In this document: positions 42,891-53,224 of the stretch, piece by piece
Layout: every line of letters begins with the position of its first letter
Position numbering within the stretch: the stretch's first letter is position 1
Source: Gonatopus flavifemur
Taxonomy: Eukaryota; Arthropoda; Insecta; Hymenoptera; Dryinidae
Direction: 5' to 3'
Assembly: GCA_018340375.1 (NCBI GenBank)
Contig: JAFFJZ010000004.1
Coordinates: 38,786,001-38,850,000, forward strand
Length of the DNA: 64,000 nt
The notes under the pieces: model-generated
What the model was told of the DNA's origin: nothing
Databases searched by the model: none
What the model saw: the letters and a program-made list of their open reading frames with translations, nothing else
Translations under genes and position numbers: made by a program

Positions 42891-43200
42891 TGCTGTAAAA
42901 TCACCATATATTCGTATTTGCTTCGTACTTTCTTTTGGAACTACTACAATTGGGCTACACCAATCCGTTGGGAAATTTACAGGCGTTAGAACCTCTTCTT
43001 TAACTTATTTATCAAGTTCTTGTTTTATATTTTTCAATAATGGTATTGGTACCGTGCGTGGTACCATCTGATGAAATGGTTCACACCTTTCTTTCAACTC
43101 TATCTCAAGCTCTCTTTCAAACGCCCCAAGTCCTTCAAAGATTTTCCCATATTCCTGAAATGGTTTCACTTTCAGATAATCCCTGTGCTTTTTAGTGACT
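42891..43200 (-). pseudogene. Gypsy reverse transcriptase N-terminal part
   Basis: Minus strand reads ELEIELKERCEPFHQMVPRT, PIPLLKNIKQELDK, a stop, then VKEEVLTPVNFPTDWCSPIV. This is the classic start of a Ty3/Gypsy RT. It ends at the piggyBac TTAA (42890). Confidence 0.85.
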
Positions 43201-43382
43201 GATTCTTTTAACTAACTGAGAATTTTCAATCTTTGGTTTGCCTAATAAGTTTTGTTTCAACCCTTTCAGAACATATAATTTCGCCCGAACACAAACATCA
43301 TTTTATTCCATAACTACTGCAAAATATCCTATTACTGACAATCTTCTCCCGTCTGGACCATACATGAATTTATCCGTTTGTA

Positions 43383-43942
43383 TCATTTTATTTTTAATCC
43401 CGTTTGGGACTTCATTACTCGAAATACAACCACATCTGCCCCGGTATCGATGACAAACTCTAATTGTTTACTAAAGTCCTTTATTTTCGCTTGAAATTTG
43501 CAGTCCCTGCCGCTTGCGTTGCCAACCGCAGGAAGTTGAAATGACGTGTCACTATCGCTGTCTCGGTCGCTCTCGTCTTTTTCTATGCGACGAACATTCT
43601 TTGATTTGCACACTTGGCTCCAGTGTCCCATCCTCGAACATTTATGACACTTTGCATTTAAAGCTGGACACTTTTCATTATTTATATGTTTCATTTTTCC
43701 ACATCCACCACACGATTCACTACGCTGTTGATTTACCCTTTTATCGAAATCATTTCTCTTCTGCCCTTGGTAATTTTGCTTGTCTTGTCGCACTCTATTC
43801 ACTCCACTCTCCAATGTAACTTCCTTTCTGATTGCTTCTCCCTCCTTTTCCTACGTTTCAGCTTGCCGAGCCATTTCCAATGCTCTTTCTAGTGTCAAAT
43901 CAGACACTAACTGTAACCGTTCTGACGTACGTGTGTCATGCC
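43383..43942 (-). pseudogene. Gypsy gag C-terminus, zinc knuckle and protease
   Basis: Gag residues SERLQLVSDLTLERALEMARQ come first (43930 to 43860). A CxxCxxxxHxxxxC-like knuckle (CHKCSRMGHWSQVC) lies at about 43650-43610. The aspartic protease motif FVIDTGADVVVF follows at 43460. A stop separates the gag part from the frame starting at 43814. Confidence 0.85.
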
Positions 43943-44602
43943 CAGACAGCACTGAGACGTTTTGTAATCATTCACAAAATGTACCTCATTACAAACAAAA
44001 TGTTTCAGAAACGTTTTGTGACGTTTTAAAAAGGTCGCATGGATGTTTTTGAAACATGAAAATGTCCTGGTTTCTTTTATTTACATTCTCACAAAACGTG
44101 ATTAGCACATGTTGAATTTGCCTTTATAAATCATCAAATTGATAACACCTCTGCGGATATTTTCATTTAAAACAAATCTTGAATCAATTATATTCAAGTA
44201 ACATAATCTTGTGTGTAAGAAATTACACGTACAAGCTCATGAAGTGCTAGATTTAGCGGAAAATAGTTCGACTGTAAAGCGCTTTTTAATATCTTTGTTT
44301 TATTCTCTACAATATGTGTATTCTCATGATTTTTTATGTTGTGCAGTGACAATCAGTTGATTATGTGCAAAACAATATGGTTTTACGATTTTTTGATGTA
44401 TTAGTCATGTATCAAACTTTGAATATGAATGATTTGTAGGTTGGCGTGGGTTAGCGACGAAATGGGGAATTTTTAATAAAACATATAAATGTTTTGACAA
44501 TGTAAGTTTTAAAAATGTTTCGGAAACGTAATTGTTGGAATCAGAGATCGCGAAACCACGGGCACGTTTCTAAAACATTCCGAGAACTTACAGTGCTGTC
44601 TG
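43943..44602. mobile_element. MITE CAGACAGCACTG in Gypsy gag
   Basis: CAGACAGCACTG / CAGTGCTGTCTG ends; inner AACGTTTTGTG and CGTTTCTAAAACATT words on both strands. The gag frame resumes across it with a short duplicated TGC. 660 bp, no ORF. Confidence 0.82.
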
Positions 44603-45053
44603 AGTGCACACCAATAACCAACCTGTCTCTTATCGATTGTTCCTTTAACTCACCGTAATCATATGATTCTGCTCATGTGTACAACGATCCAAAGAAAGAA
44701 TCCACTGTCTCTCCCATTTGTTGTACTCGCCTGTTGAACTTTGCTCGTTCGAATATTATATTTTTCTTCGGCGACAAATAATTCGTAAACTTCTCCTCCA
44801 CGATTTGCAACGTAGTTGTATCCGCCATGTTTGGTATTATTTGTAATAATATTTCCTCCGCTTTCACTCCCATTGTATACAACAGTAAATCTATTCTTTC
44901 CTTATCGGGCCTATCTCCAAAATTTGCCCCCGTTAAATAACGTTCGAACCTGTTTAACCAAATCCCCCAGCCTTCTGGTTTTTCGAAATCAAACTCCGGT
45001 GGAATCTGTACACTCGGCAACACAGTCTTCACTCCTCTCACTGGGTCCGCCAT
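44603..45053 (-). pseudogene. Gypsy gag N-terminal part
   Basis: MADPVRGVKTVLPSVQIPPE, then EGWGIWLNRFERYLTG, LYTMGVKAEEIL and a coat-protein region to VDSFFGSLYT. A frame change near 44680 continues to LKEQSIRDRLVIGV at the MITE. Capsid-like domain of a retrotransposon. Confidence 0.85.
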
Positions 45054-45146
45054 CTTTGTGAATCGTGCATTCTTTTATATATATTTTCCCCAACGAAACG
45101 AAATATTCGCACGTAGCAATCCTCACCTCACAATTTACACTTCTGA

Positions 45147-45345
45147 CACCATGTTGTGTTGTGGGTTAATAATGACGAGGAGAACCCGATCAATAATTAC
45201 ACGTTTGTAGTATCGATAGTTCTGGACCGTGTGATCGCGTCTTTGAGTCACGCTCGTACGCTGGCCTTGCCATCGCTAATCATGTTACTGGAATCTCTCA
45301 TAGGCGTACGTAATATAGAGGGCACTGTTAAAGGCGCATTTAAAT
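45147..45345 (-). repeat. Ty3/Gypsy LTR (5' side)
   Basis: Shares ~100 bp with 39511-39614. The inner boundary is set by TGGTGTCAGAAG right after it on the minus strand. The outer boundary near 45345 is approximate. Confidence 0.7.
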
Positions 45346-45522
45346 AATTTCAAATAATAATTGCCGTGAGTGAATCTTTCAATATTCTCAAATCAATTTA
45401 CTAAAACAATTTACTAAACAAAATTATTCGGTCATTATTTTGCCTTACACAGTACTGCTTCAATGGTCGAGAAGAAAGTTTCTTGCGAATTCTCCAAAGT
45501 CCTAAGAGACGTATCAAGTATC

Positions 45523-45704
45523 AATCATTGAGTTCAATATATACATATTGGAGTGAGCGCGAAGAGAGAGAAGTCGGAACGGTGGAGATTCTGTCTCTTC
45601 ATTTTGACATTCAAAAGTAAGAAACAGGATCACCACCGTTCGGACTTCTCTCTCTTCGCGCTCACTCCAGTGTGTATATGGAGCTCAATGGTATTGATTG
45701 AAAA
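45523..45704. mobile_element. hairpin MITE (GGAGTGAGCGCGAAGAGAG)
   Basis: About 80-bp arms: TCAATCATTGAGTTCAATAT.., GGAGTGAGCGCGAAGAGAGA and GTCGGAACGGTGG with complements; loop near 45610. Confidence 0.82.
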
Positions 45705-45764
45705 TTTTTGAAATTACGATCATTTCATATTCGATGGATATTGTTTCATTCATTCAACTCCTAG

Positions 45765-45947
45765 TACAATGAGCATCAAAGCTATATTAGACTGTTCGAT
45801 CCATGGAAATCAGCTGTTGGTGATCAGTGGATTGACGAACACATCAACCTACATATTCGTTGCGAAGCCGATTCTTCTGGTAGCCCTGCAGTATATCCCT
45901 ATACTTTCATTCAAAATAGTCTCAAACATAGAATCGAAAGGTTATAA
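45765..45947 (+). CDS. unidentified open frame, probable terminal exon
   Basis: After ACTCCTAG (possible acceptor) a 60-codon frame without Met reads YNEHQSYIRLFDPWKSAVGD, QWIDEHINLHIRCEADSSGS, PAVYPYTFIQNSLKHRIERL and stop. Its composition is protein-like (Trp, Pro and charged residues; no low complexity), unlike neighbouring noise frames. No family recognised. It could be the 3' exon of a host gene or TE. Confidence 0.35.
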   Translation, partial: YNEHQSYIRLFDPWKSAVGDQWIDEHINLHIRCEADSSGSPAVYPYTFIQNSLKHRIERL

Positions 45948-46298
45948 TGGGAAAGTATTCGACATATGAAAAAGAATATGAACCCGAATGGGGAAATCTA
46001 GCGGTGTTTAAAGGTAACTGATGCTTTTTGGAGGTTAATAAGGAAGGAATAGGGGAGCACTTCCCAGTCGATATTATTTTTCAGGCTGAATTCAGAGAGC
46101 TTCAGACAATGGAGATGGGAAGAGTGCATTTTGTAAAGTAGGCAGGGTGAGGTTAAGATCTCATAAGACATATTTGATTGAGCACCCGGAGACAAAAATT
46201 CACACAGAAAAATTCGTGAGCCTGAACGTAAATCTTCAACCAGAACTTAAAAGTGAATAAAATTTTCTTTGTCAAAATTGTGACATGGTAGTTACAAT

Positions 46299-46349
<51 letters not shown>

Positions 46350-49230
46350 GTCGCCGCCTCTTTTCTTCAACCGGAATCCCCGGAAGGGACTGTCTTTCGG
46401 GTCACAATGAGAAACAAACTGTAAAGTGTTGAGAAATAATATTTCACTCGACATGATTGAATTTTATTATATTGAATTTCCTTCTAACGTATACTATAAG
46501 ATTTTGTATATTGTGCGCGTGCGTAGTCTGTCTCGAATTTGGTGAGATAAAATTGTACTGCGGTTTAAATCGTCCGTCTCTCTGTTCGAGCGCGTATCAC
46601 GTAAGGAGATATGATCTCTGTGTAATAGTTTCTCAAATAATATTAATAAACATAGATAGGTAATGTTAACTAAATGTAATATGATTATCCCATAACCCAT
46701 ACATCAAATCAAAGCTATATATATGCTTGTTCTATTTTTTATTTTCATTGATAAGTTTTCCCCTCATACCGAGAAGCAGTAGATTATACGTGAGAATGAG
46801 AATAGAAACGTAGGCAATTAGAGTTAACTTCTGACCCTTTGAAATTACTTATTCACGACTTACATAAGAAAATGTTCAAATCCTAATGGATAATTAGTAT
46901 AAAAGTCGAATATTCGACAGTACCGATACGGGATGCTTCCGATTTCGAGAACTCTTGGCCCCAGGGGCCATGATTGAGCCAATGGGAATTCAGTATTCTA
47001 GCCTTAGGGGCTAGCCCCTGCCTGCAATCGAAAGCATCTACGATAGGTATTTTTGGATTCCTTACACAATTGGAATCTTCGGGAGTGAGAGGATATCAGA
47101 AAATTCCGAAGATTCTTGCACAACTTGAGATGTTCAGACGTAAGTAGATGTGAACAGATTTGTAGAGATTTTTGCCAAAATTGAGATCTGATGAGATCTA
47201 CTGAGATCTCATTAGATCTAATCTTTCCCTTTTGGCTGGTGACATGAGCCATCCTGGAGATATTCTGATGATCATCTTGGGAAATTTACAAGAATATTCC
47301 ATATTTCAAATGTAATATTTTGGTAATATCACCGAGACATTCGGTGCTGTGTAGAATGTACGCATTTACACCAGAATATTGATATCATATTACAGCTACC
47401 TCTAAGAAACTGATGTTGCATCTCATAGATACCACACGAGCAATTAAGTTACTTTTTTCGCGCGACCAATGCAGTGTTGAAACATTGATTGAACTGCAAT
47501 GAGATTCGGTCAGATTCCACGAGAATCACTGAGGTTTTATGAATGAAGTTTAATATGCGGTATACGAACTGAATGAGCACTATGGTCCATAAGGGAGTGA
47601 TGGACAGAAATACATTCGGATTCAACTGGGTTTAAACGCAGTGGCGTACAAAAGAGGGACAAGGGTGGACCGTCTCGGGTGTCAGATCTGAGGGTACACC
47701 TACTCTTGGTTGGCGTCTAAATTTTGCTTGCAAAAATAAGTTTTTTATGTTTCAGTTTTGTTTCGATCATCTTCATTTGGATACCCGATACAGGAAGTGT
47801 CATCAAGCTCAATTGGCCACTATTTTATAATGATATGTTACGAATTGAACTTCATATTGCACTATTATCAAGTACTCTAGTTGAATGAAAGTTCTAGTTG
47901 AATAACCTTCGGTTATATGTTCAAATGTTACAATATTGAATAACCGCGCGAAAAAAAAAACATAGGAAGAGTGTGGGAACAGTCTCTCACAGAGTTACAC
48001 TAAATCATTGAAGAGTCTGGCAAGAGTATTCAGACTGGTCTCGCAACAGTGTGGAAAGTAGTGTGAGTTTTAGGACCCTTCCATACTTTTGCGAGACTCT
48101 TCATGAGATTTTATCAAATTATCATTATGGTTGAATACATTCAAAGACCATAGAATATATTTTGAGACCATTCGCTTCGCTGAGCAGTCCGACTCCCTTC
48201 AAAATTCGCTCCGCTCATTTTGAACAAATCGTACCCCACATATGCTCGTTCCGCTCGCATCTTGAACTACTCAAATATCCGGATGTATGTGAAAAGGCAC
48301 TCATCGGTTTTTCACTGAACTGAAAAAATATCAAATGTAATATTCAGAAAGACTGGAACTAATTGCCCACCATTTCTGAAACCATCTTCAAATGATTCAG
48401 ATGCATGTTTATAAATAACTGTAAAATTCGGACAACTGTCCTGGTGAGAATGAAGCGTGGGAGCACGAAGAAAGCGTAACGTAGAATAACCTCGGCGTGA
48501 TTTACGAATGAATTGGGACATTTTCACACTTCATTTGTTTCAATGACTACGTCCTTCACTTTTGGATTCTCACTAGTGTGCAGTTTTCATAACGTCAACC
48601 AGCTTTTGAGGGGTGTTCGGATGCAAAAAAAGCTTATACGGGAAAATCAGGATTCTTGTTCATTATTCTTATTGATTTATTTATCGGAATTCTTATTGTT
48701 ATTTTTTTTCAACATTTGAACCCAGATTTGGATTCAGCGCACTCGTAAAACCCTAGAACCCACGTTTCATATGAATCTCACAACAAATGCGGAAATGACT
48801 TAATTCACGTCCACCATATTGGATCCATCATCTTGAATTCATTTTTGACATTCAATTCGGATTGAGCATCTTCAGAAACCCCTAGAAACCTATATGTCCG
48901 ATTGCAAGAGAAATCAAATGGGCCCTGGGGAAGGGTTCGAAGAAGGCCCCCTATAAATTTCAGGTGATTCGGTCCAGTTGGTCACGAGAAATCCTTAATA
49001 CAGACAGACAGACACACAAACAACCCCAAGGGTTATCAATCAGTATTGCATGGAATGAAAAATGATTCAACTCCTAATTGGCTTATTCTCGTCTTGTCTC
49101 GCGACATCATTATCTTGGATTTACTACCTGACCAGATTCACCTGTTACCTTATGGGATATTCATCCTTTTGACACATCAATAGACGACTATATGGGTTCA
49201 TCATCAGAACTCAGAGGTAATTTTTACATA
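45948..49230. other. 3.3 kb without recognised gene
   Basis: Contains the microsatellite, an AGATCT-word stretch at 47150-47225, a self-complementary GGGGCTAGCCCC at 47008, and inverted TTTTTTCGCGCG (47454) / CGCGCGAAAAAA (47945) that might bound a decayed element. A minus-strand frame at 48527-48312 (MSQFIRKSRRGYSTLRFLRA..) has no family I know and no second line of support. Confidence 0.4.
46300..46346. repeat. (TC)n microsatellite
   Basis: About 23 uninterrupted CT/TC dinucleotides. Confidence 0.97.
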
Positions 49231-49346
49231 CCCACATAGCACAAGTGTCTCAGTAATATCTCCAGAATATTCTGAGAACATTACAATATCTCCAGAATGC
49301 TGCAGAATGTCCTGGAAATATTACTGAGACATTTGTGCTATGTGGG
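49231..49346. mobile_element. CCCACATAGCAC MITE
   Basis: CCCACATAGCACAAGTGTCT / AGACATTTGTGCTATGTGGG ends; inner TCTCCAGAATATTCTG repeats. Same family as 7929-8189. Confidence 0.88.
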
Positions 49347-49483
49347 CGTATCACCTTTGATCACGACAAACGGTTAGGGATGCTTTAAGCGTGTTTATCT
49401 CAAAATCGCATTCCGAACATCAGACAGATCTCTAATCCAATTCCCAATGAATTGAATTGATTATTTTTTTTCATTCTAATCGT

Positions 49484-49851
49484 CCCGGGAAAAAATGATC
49501 AGAGCTGACCAGATCTAAATTTGGGTCAGATCTAAACAGATCTATTAAGATCTGAAAAACTGCGATTTTGGCTTGTGTTTGTCACAATATATGTGCAAAA
49601 TCAAATTCATATACAAACAGATATCACAAAATTTCCGACAATTGAACCACCAATTGCTCATTAATATTCAATCTAATATTCAATCCAGATCTAACGAGAT
49701 CTACTCAGATCTAACCAGATGTGCCAAGATCTGATCAAATCTACTAGGATCTGAACAGATCTAATCTAATCTTTTGAACCAGATCTGACCAAAAATCACA
49801 TCTACTCAGATCTATTTGGATCTGAATAGATCTAATGATGTTTTCCTGGGG
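49484..49851. mobile_element. CCCGGGAAAA element filled with AGATCT words
   Basis: CCCGGGAAAAAATGATCAGA / TCTAATGATGTTTTCCTGGGG ends. The interior has the palindrome AGATCT about fifteen times, mostly as CAGATCTAA, spaced 10-20 bases, separated by a plain AT stretch (49575-49680). Confidence 0.75.
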
Positions 49852-50727
49852 TGATATTTTCCTCTACTGACATATGTACGATTTTTCCGAAGTATTAATA
49901 TTTGCGTTTTTTATCCAACATTAGGTGACAAAATTTGGGGTGAATAAATTACTCTTTTCTTCGAATCGATGCCATATTGTAAGAAATACGTATTGTCTGG
50001 AAGAGCTCGACATTTTACTAACTTTTGGCTCACAAAACCGATTAATTTTGTTTTACCTCAGGCAGCACCAGAATATATTATGAACGTTCTTCGAATATTT
50101 GAAATATGTTCTATGCACATTCCAATAAGACCGTTTCGTAGGTGCTATGCATATTCATCGAACGTATGTGATCGAATATACGACGGTACGTCAATCAAAA
50201 GTCGATTGAATGAATATCGTACATTTCGAATGTATTATGTACGTTCTAAGTGTATTTGAAACAGGCTGATTCAAAAATTTTATGGACGTTCATTACATGT
50301 TCTTCGTATCTCATTCGTACATCCTACGAACGTTTCTATTTCGTATATACTTTGAAATTGAATTACTGCTTGGATATTGTTTGACATCAATTCTGGGCTA
50401 GTTATTTCTGCCACCGCATGATTATGAATTTTTGCAGCGCTCCGATCAATCGCCCGTCAAACTGTCAATTTTTGCACAACAATTGAGAATCAGTTCTTCT
50501 GCACTTCAGTAGTATTGAAAGATTTTTGATTCCCCAGGAAAACATTTCACAAATTGTGATTTTTGAAGGGATCAATTGATATTACTTTTTGAGGATGTCT
50601 AAAAAATGCCCATGAAACATCAAACAATTGTATGCAGTTTATAGTAATGTGGAATGTAATCTTCCTCACATATTTCATATGTTGTATTTCAAATACATGT
50701 TCAATAACCATGAATTTTATTATGCAG
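49852..50727. other. intronic/flanking sequence before the GABA-T exon
   Basis: 50060-50280 is a repeat rich in GAACGTTCTTCGAAT / ATTCGAATGTACG words. No upstream exon with a mitochondrial presequence was identified. Confidence 0.35.
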
Positions 50728-50855
50728 ATCCAAAAATGTCATGGAGGAGATGTTTAACTAGCTTCTTGCCGAACGAACCAACGAAACCCACTGTGACAAC
50801 AGAAATACCTGGCCCACAGTCACGTGCTCTATTCGAGGAATTGAATAAACTGCAA
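50728..50855 (+). CDS. Gabat: exon of GABA aminotransferase (mitochondrial), N-terminal region
   Basis: 4-aminobutyrate aminotransferase is a PLP enzyme of the mitochondrial matrix that degrades GABA. The frame from Met 50736 reads LPNEPTKPTVTTEIPGPQSR then ALFEELNKLQ, matching the conserved segment just after the presequence of animal GABA-T (EP..P.V.T.IPGP.S..L..E). Acceptor TTTATTATGCAG and donor CAA|GTATGT fit; the 3' border is phase 0. The residues before LPNEP (MSWRRCLTSF) may be the end of the presequence or contain the start codon. The next exon (QTISSIPLGY-type) is not within the following 13 kb. Confidence 0.75.
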
Positions 50856-51345
50856 GTATGTATTTCATTGATGAATAAACGTCAACTGATCATATTTATT
50901 GGTCGAAGAATACTTATCGCATGATGTTTTCCTTCTGTCAATAAGGATATTGTGTGAAGATATAGTTTGATTTACAAGATCAAAGTCTGTGAGAGAAATG
51001 AGTCTAAAAGTTACGTGTTTTGAAACCTTCAACCCTTGCAGACCGAATGTCCAACACAATTGAGCCGCTCCCTCGAATAACAATTTAAGTCAACTTGGGG
51101 TGTTTTTTTGGAAACGCATATATTTGTGTAGCTGAATTTTCTGGGAACATACATATGAAAACCCTCAAGTAGGTAAGATCTTCATATGCCACACTTGGGT
51201 TGTTCCCGTGCGTGGTTTCCTGCGCAGCGACCGATTCACATTTCGTGGATATCAAACTCTATGTCAAGGCGTTGTGGAATGTGATAGAAAAGTTTTGTGA
51301 TCAAATTAGAACTGTAGATTATCATTCTTCTCAAACCCCTTGGGA

Positions 51346-51502
51346 TACCCCCACGGAAAAAAAAATTGTGAATTTCTCCACTTAGCCCGACAACGGTACG
51401 CTACGGAACTTTGAAGCACATCAAAACACCAACATAACATATGGTGATGTACGGTGTGACCATTGGGCTTAACATACCCGTGTGGAATTTTTTCCGGGCG
51501 TT
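51346..51502. mobile_element. MITE CCCACGGAAAAAAAAATT / AATTTTTTCCGGG
   Basis: Inverted ends plus inner CACTTAGCCCGAC / GGGCTTAA words. About 157 bp. Confidence 0.6.
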
Positions 51503-51930
51503 CTGTATTGAATATGGACCTCGTATGGGCTTATATTAGGTGTCCAAACTAAGGATTGCCTAACCTCAGCCATCGAGGGACCTAGTTGAGTTGTTGATAT
51601 TCAGCCCGATTTTCCAACTTCAAGGGCACCCATATAAGACCCAAACGGAGCTCAGCTGCATTACCAATGTTTGCCCTCGTTCTGAAAATCTAGGCACACC
51701 AACTACAGCCTGCAGAGGGCCTTGCCAGGCTCCTCGTATTCTCCCGAAGATTCTAATTTAAGCATACCTGTACACAACCCACGTAGGGCCAAGCTACATT
51801 TCCAACGTTTTCCCCTATTTCGAAAATCTTGGTGCACCTAACTACAGCCCGCATAGGGCCTTGCCCTCATGTTGATTCTTTTTTTAAATATAAACCAGCG
51901 TTAACAAGGAATTTATTCAAATCATATTGG
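51503..51930. repeat. ACTACAGCCCGCATAGGGCCTTGCC repeats
   Basis: Two diverged copies of a ~150-bp unit (CAACTACAGCCTGCAGAGGGCC at 51698 and TAACTACAGCCCGCATAGGGCC at 51840), each preceded by CCCACGTAGGGCC/CAACGTTTTCCCC-like words. Confidence 0.5.
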
Positions 51931-53224
51931 AGTCATTCCATGTCAGTTCATCCAACCATGACACCCACCATCCCGGATTTCCATGAAATTTTTTTCATCG
52001 AATCTTAACACCATTCTATCGACAAATCCAGAACCGTGTATTTTTGAATCCCATACTTTTCGAGTTATAAAATAATAAAGTTTCACGAAATTGCGTATCG
52101 AAGGTCCCCGACAGACCACGCGCCGCGTGACAGAAATCCCAATAACTTTTGATCCAAATGGTATTTCATGCTCAAAATTATATGAGAGTCTCGTGGGGAT
52201 ATGTGGATTTTGGAAATACACGTTTGATCACGTTGGGTTCATTGTGAGGTGGTTCTCAACGCAGACTTTATGAACTTTTGACCATCTCGACGGGTAATTT
52301 TCAAATTCATATTCCGGGGTGAGGGAAAACAGCTACAGGGCTGTTTTTTTTTAATGAAAGCTAAAGATGCCCGTATTGAGAATATGAAGAGAAAAATCTG
52401 ATTTTTTGATCGCCTCCATGGTTTTTTTAATTTTTTATCATTTTGCGTCATGATTTACGTTTCGATACAGTGCGATCACCTGTTTCTTATCCACGCACCT
52501 GAAAAACGATCGGATATTTTGAATATTAGCGTATACAAGTGTTCTCATAAAATTGGAACACGATTTCAAAATGGTGAATCCAAAACTGACGAGGCAAACA
52601 TAACAAAAATATTGATAAAGTGAGTAAGAAATCCGCACAGTGTAGTAGATCGAAATTCGATAATCCGTTCACGAGTTCTGAAGATTTTAATTCTGCTAAC
52701 ACAACTGGATGAATTTGAAGGAGTGACATGAATAATTTTTTATAGTAAAGCAGTAGTCACTCGCTCGGTCACAATCATATGCTCGGAGGCTGATTGACTA
52801 TTTTATCCTATTGAATAATTTTTTCTATCAAATTTTATTTGAATTGATTCAAAGGAGAAGAACATCACCATGTCTTGACTGGAAATGTGTAATGTAATAT
52901 GGAAAATCAGATTTTAATTCACATTTGACGAAGCAACGCATTGAATATTCAATAGACAAAAAACAATGACACAAATTTCAGATATTTTTACTTTATTCAT
53001 TAAAATATATCAACATCCGCAAATAGGCTCTACTCCTATGAGGCTGCCTTTATTACACAATAAGACCAAAACTGACATTAGGCTGTAATGCATATTTCAA
53101 AACCTTCAGTGTTCTGAACTCACTTGTTATAGCAATATCAAGTCAACAGAATAACAATAGGTCAAGAAGTAGGATTCCCAGTAATGGGATGCAAGACTAG
53201 TGTCTCTAAGAAACTGTCGATAAC

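Larger units (their letters stand above)
39511..45345 (-). mobile_element. Ty3/Gypsy LTR retrotransposon relic
   Basis: Minus-strand order: LTR (~45345-45147), a primer-site-like TGGTGTCAGAAGTG immediately after it (45148-45135), gag, zinc knuckle, protease, start of RT, then a piggyBac, then an LTR remnant. RT core, RNase H and integrase are missing, so pol was deleted. It is also broken by a 660-bp MITE in gag. Confidence 0.85.

Noticed and set aside
43514..44052. Plus-strand frames over the Gypsy gag/protease region
   Set aside because: Antisense shadows of the retrotransposon coding strand.
47440..47965. Element bounded by TTTTTTCGCGCG / CGCGCGAAAAAA
   Set aside because: Only a 12-base inverted match of simple composition; no further arm similarity or duplication.
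48312..48527. 71-codon minus-strand frame resembling a mitochondrial presequence
   Set aside because: No splice context, homology or second copy; cannot be told from chance.
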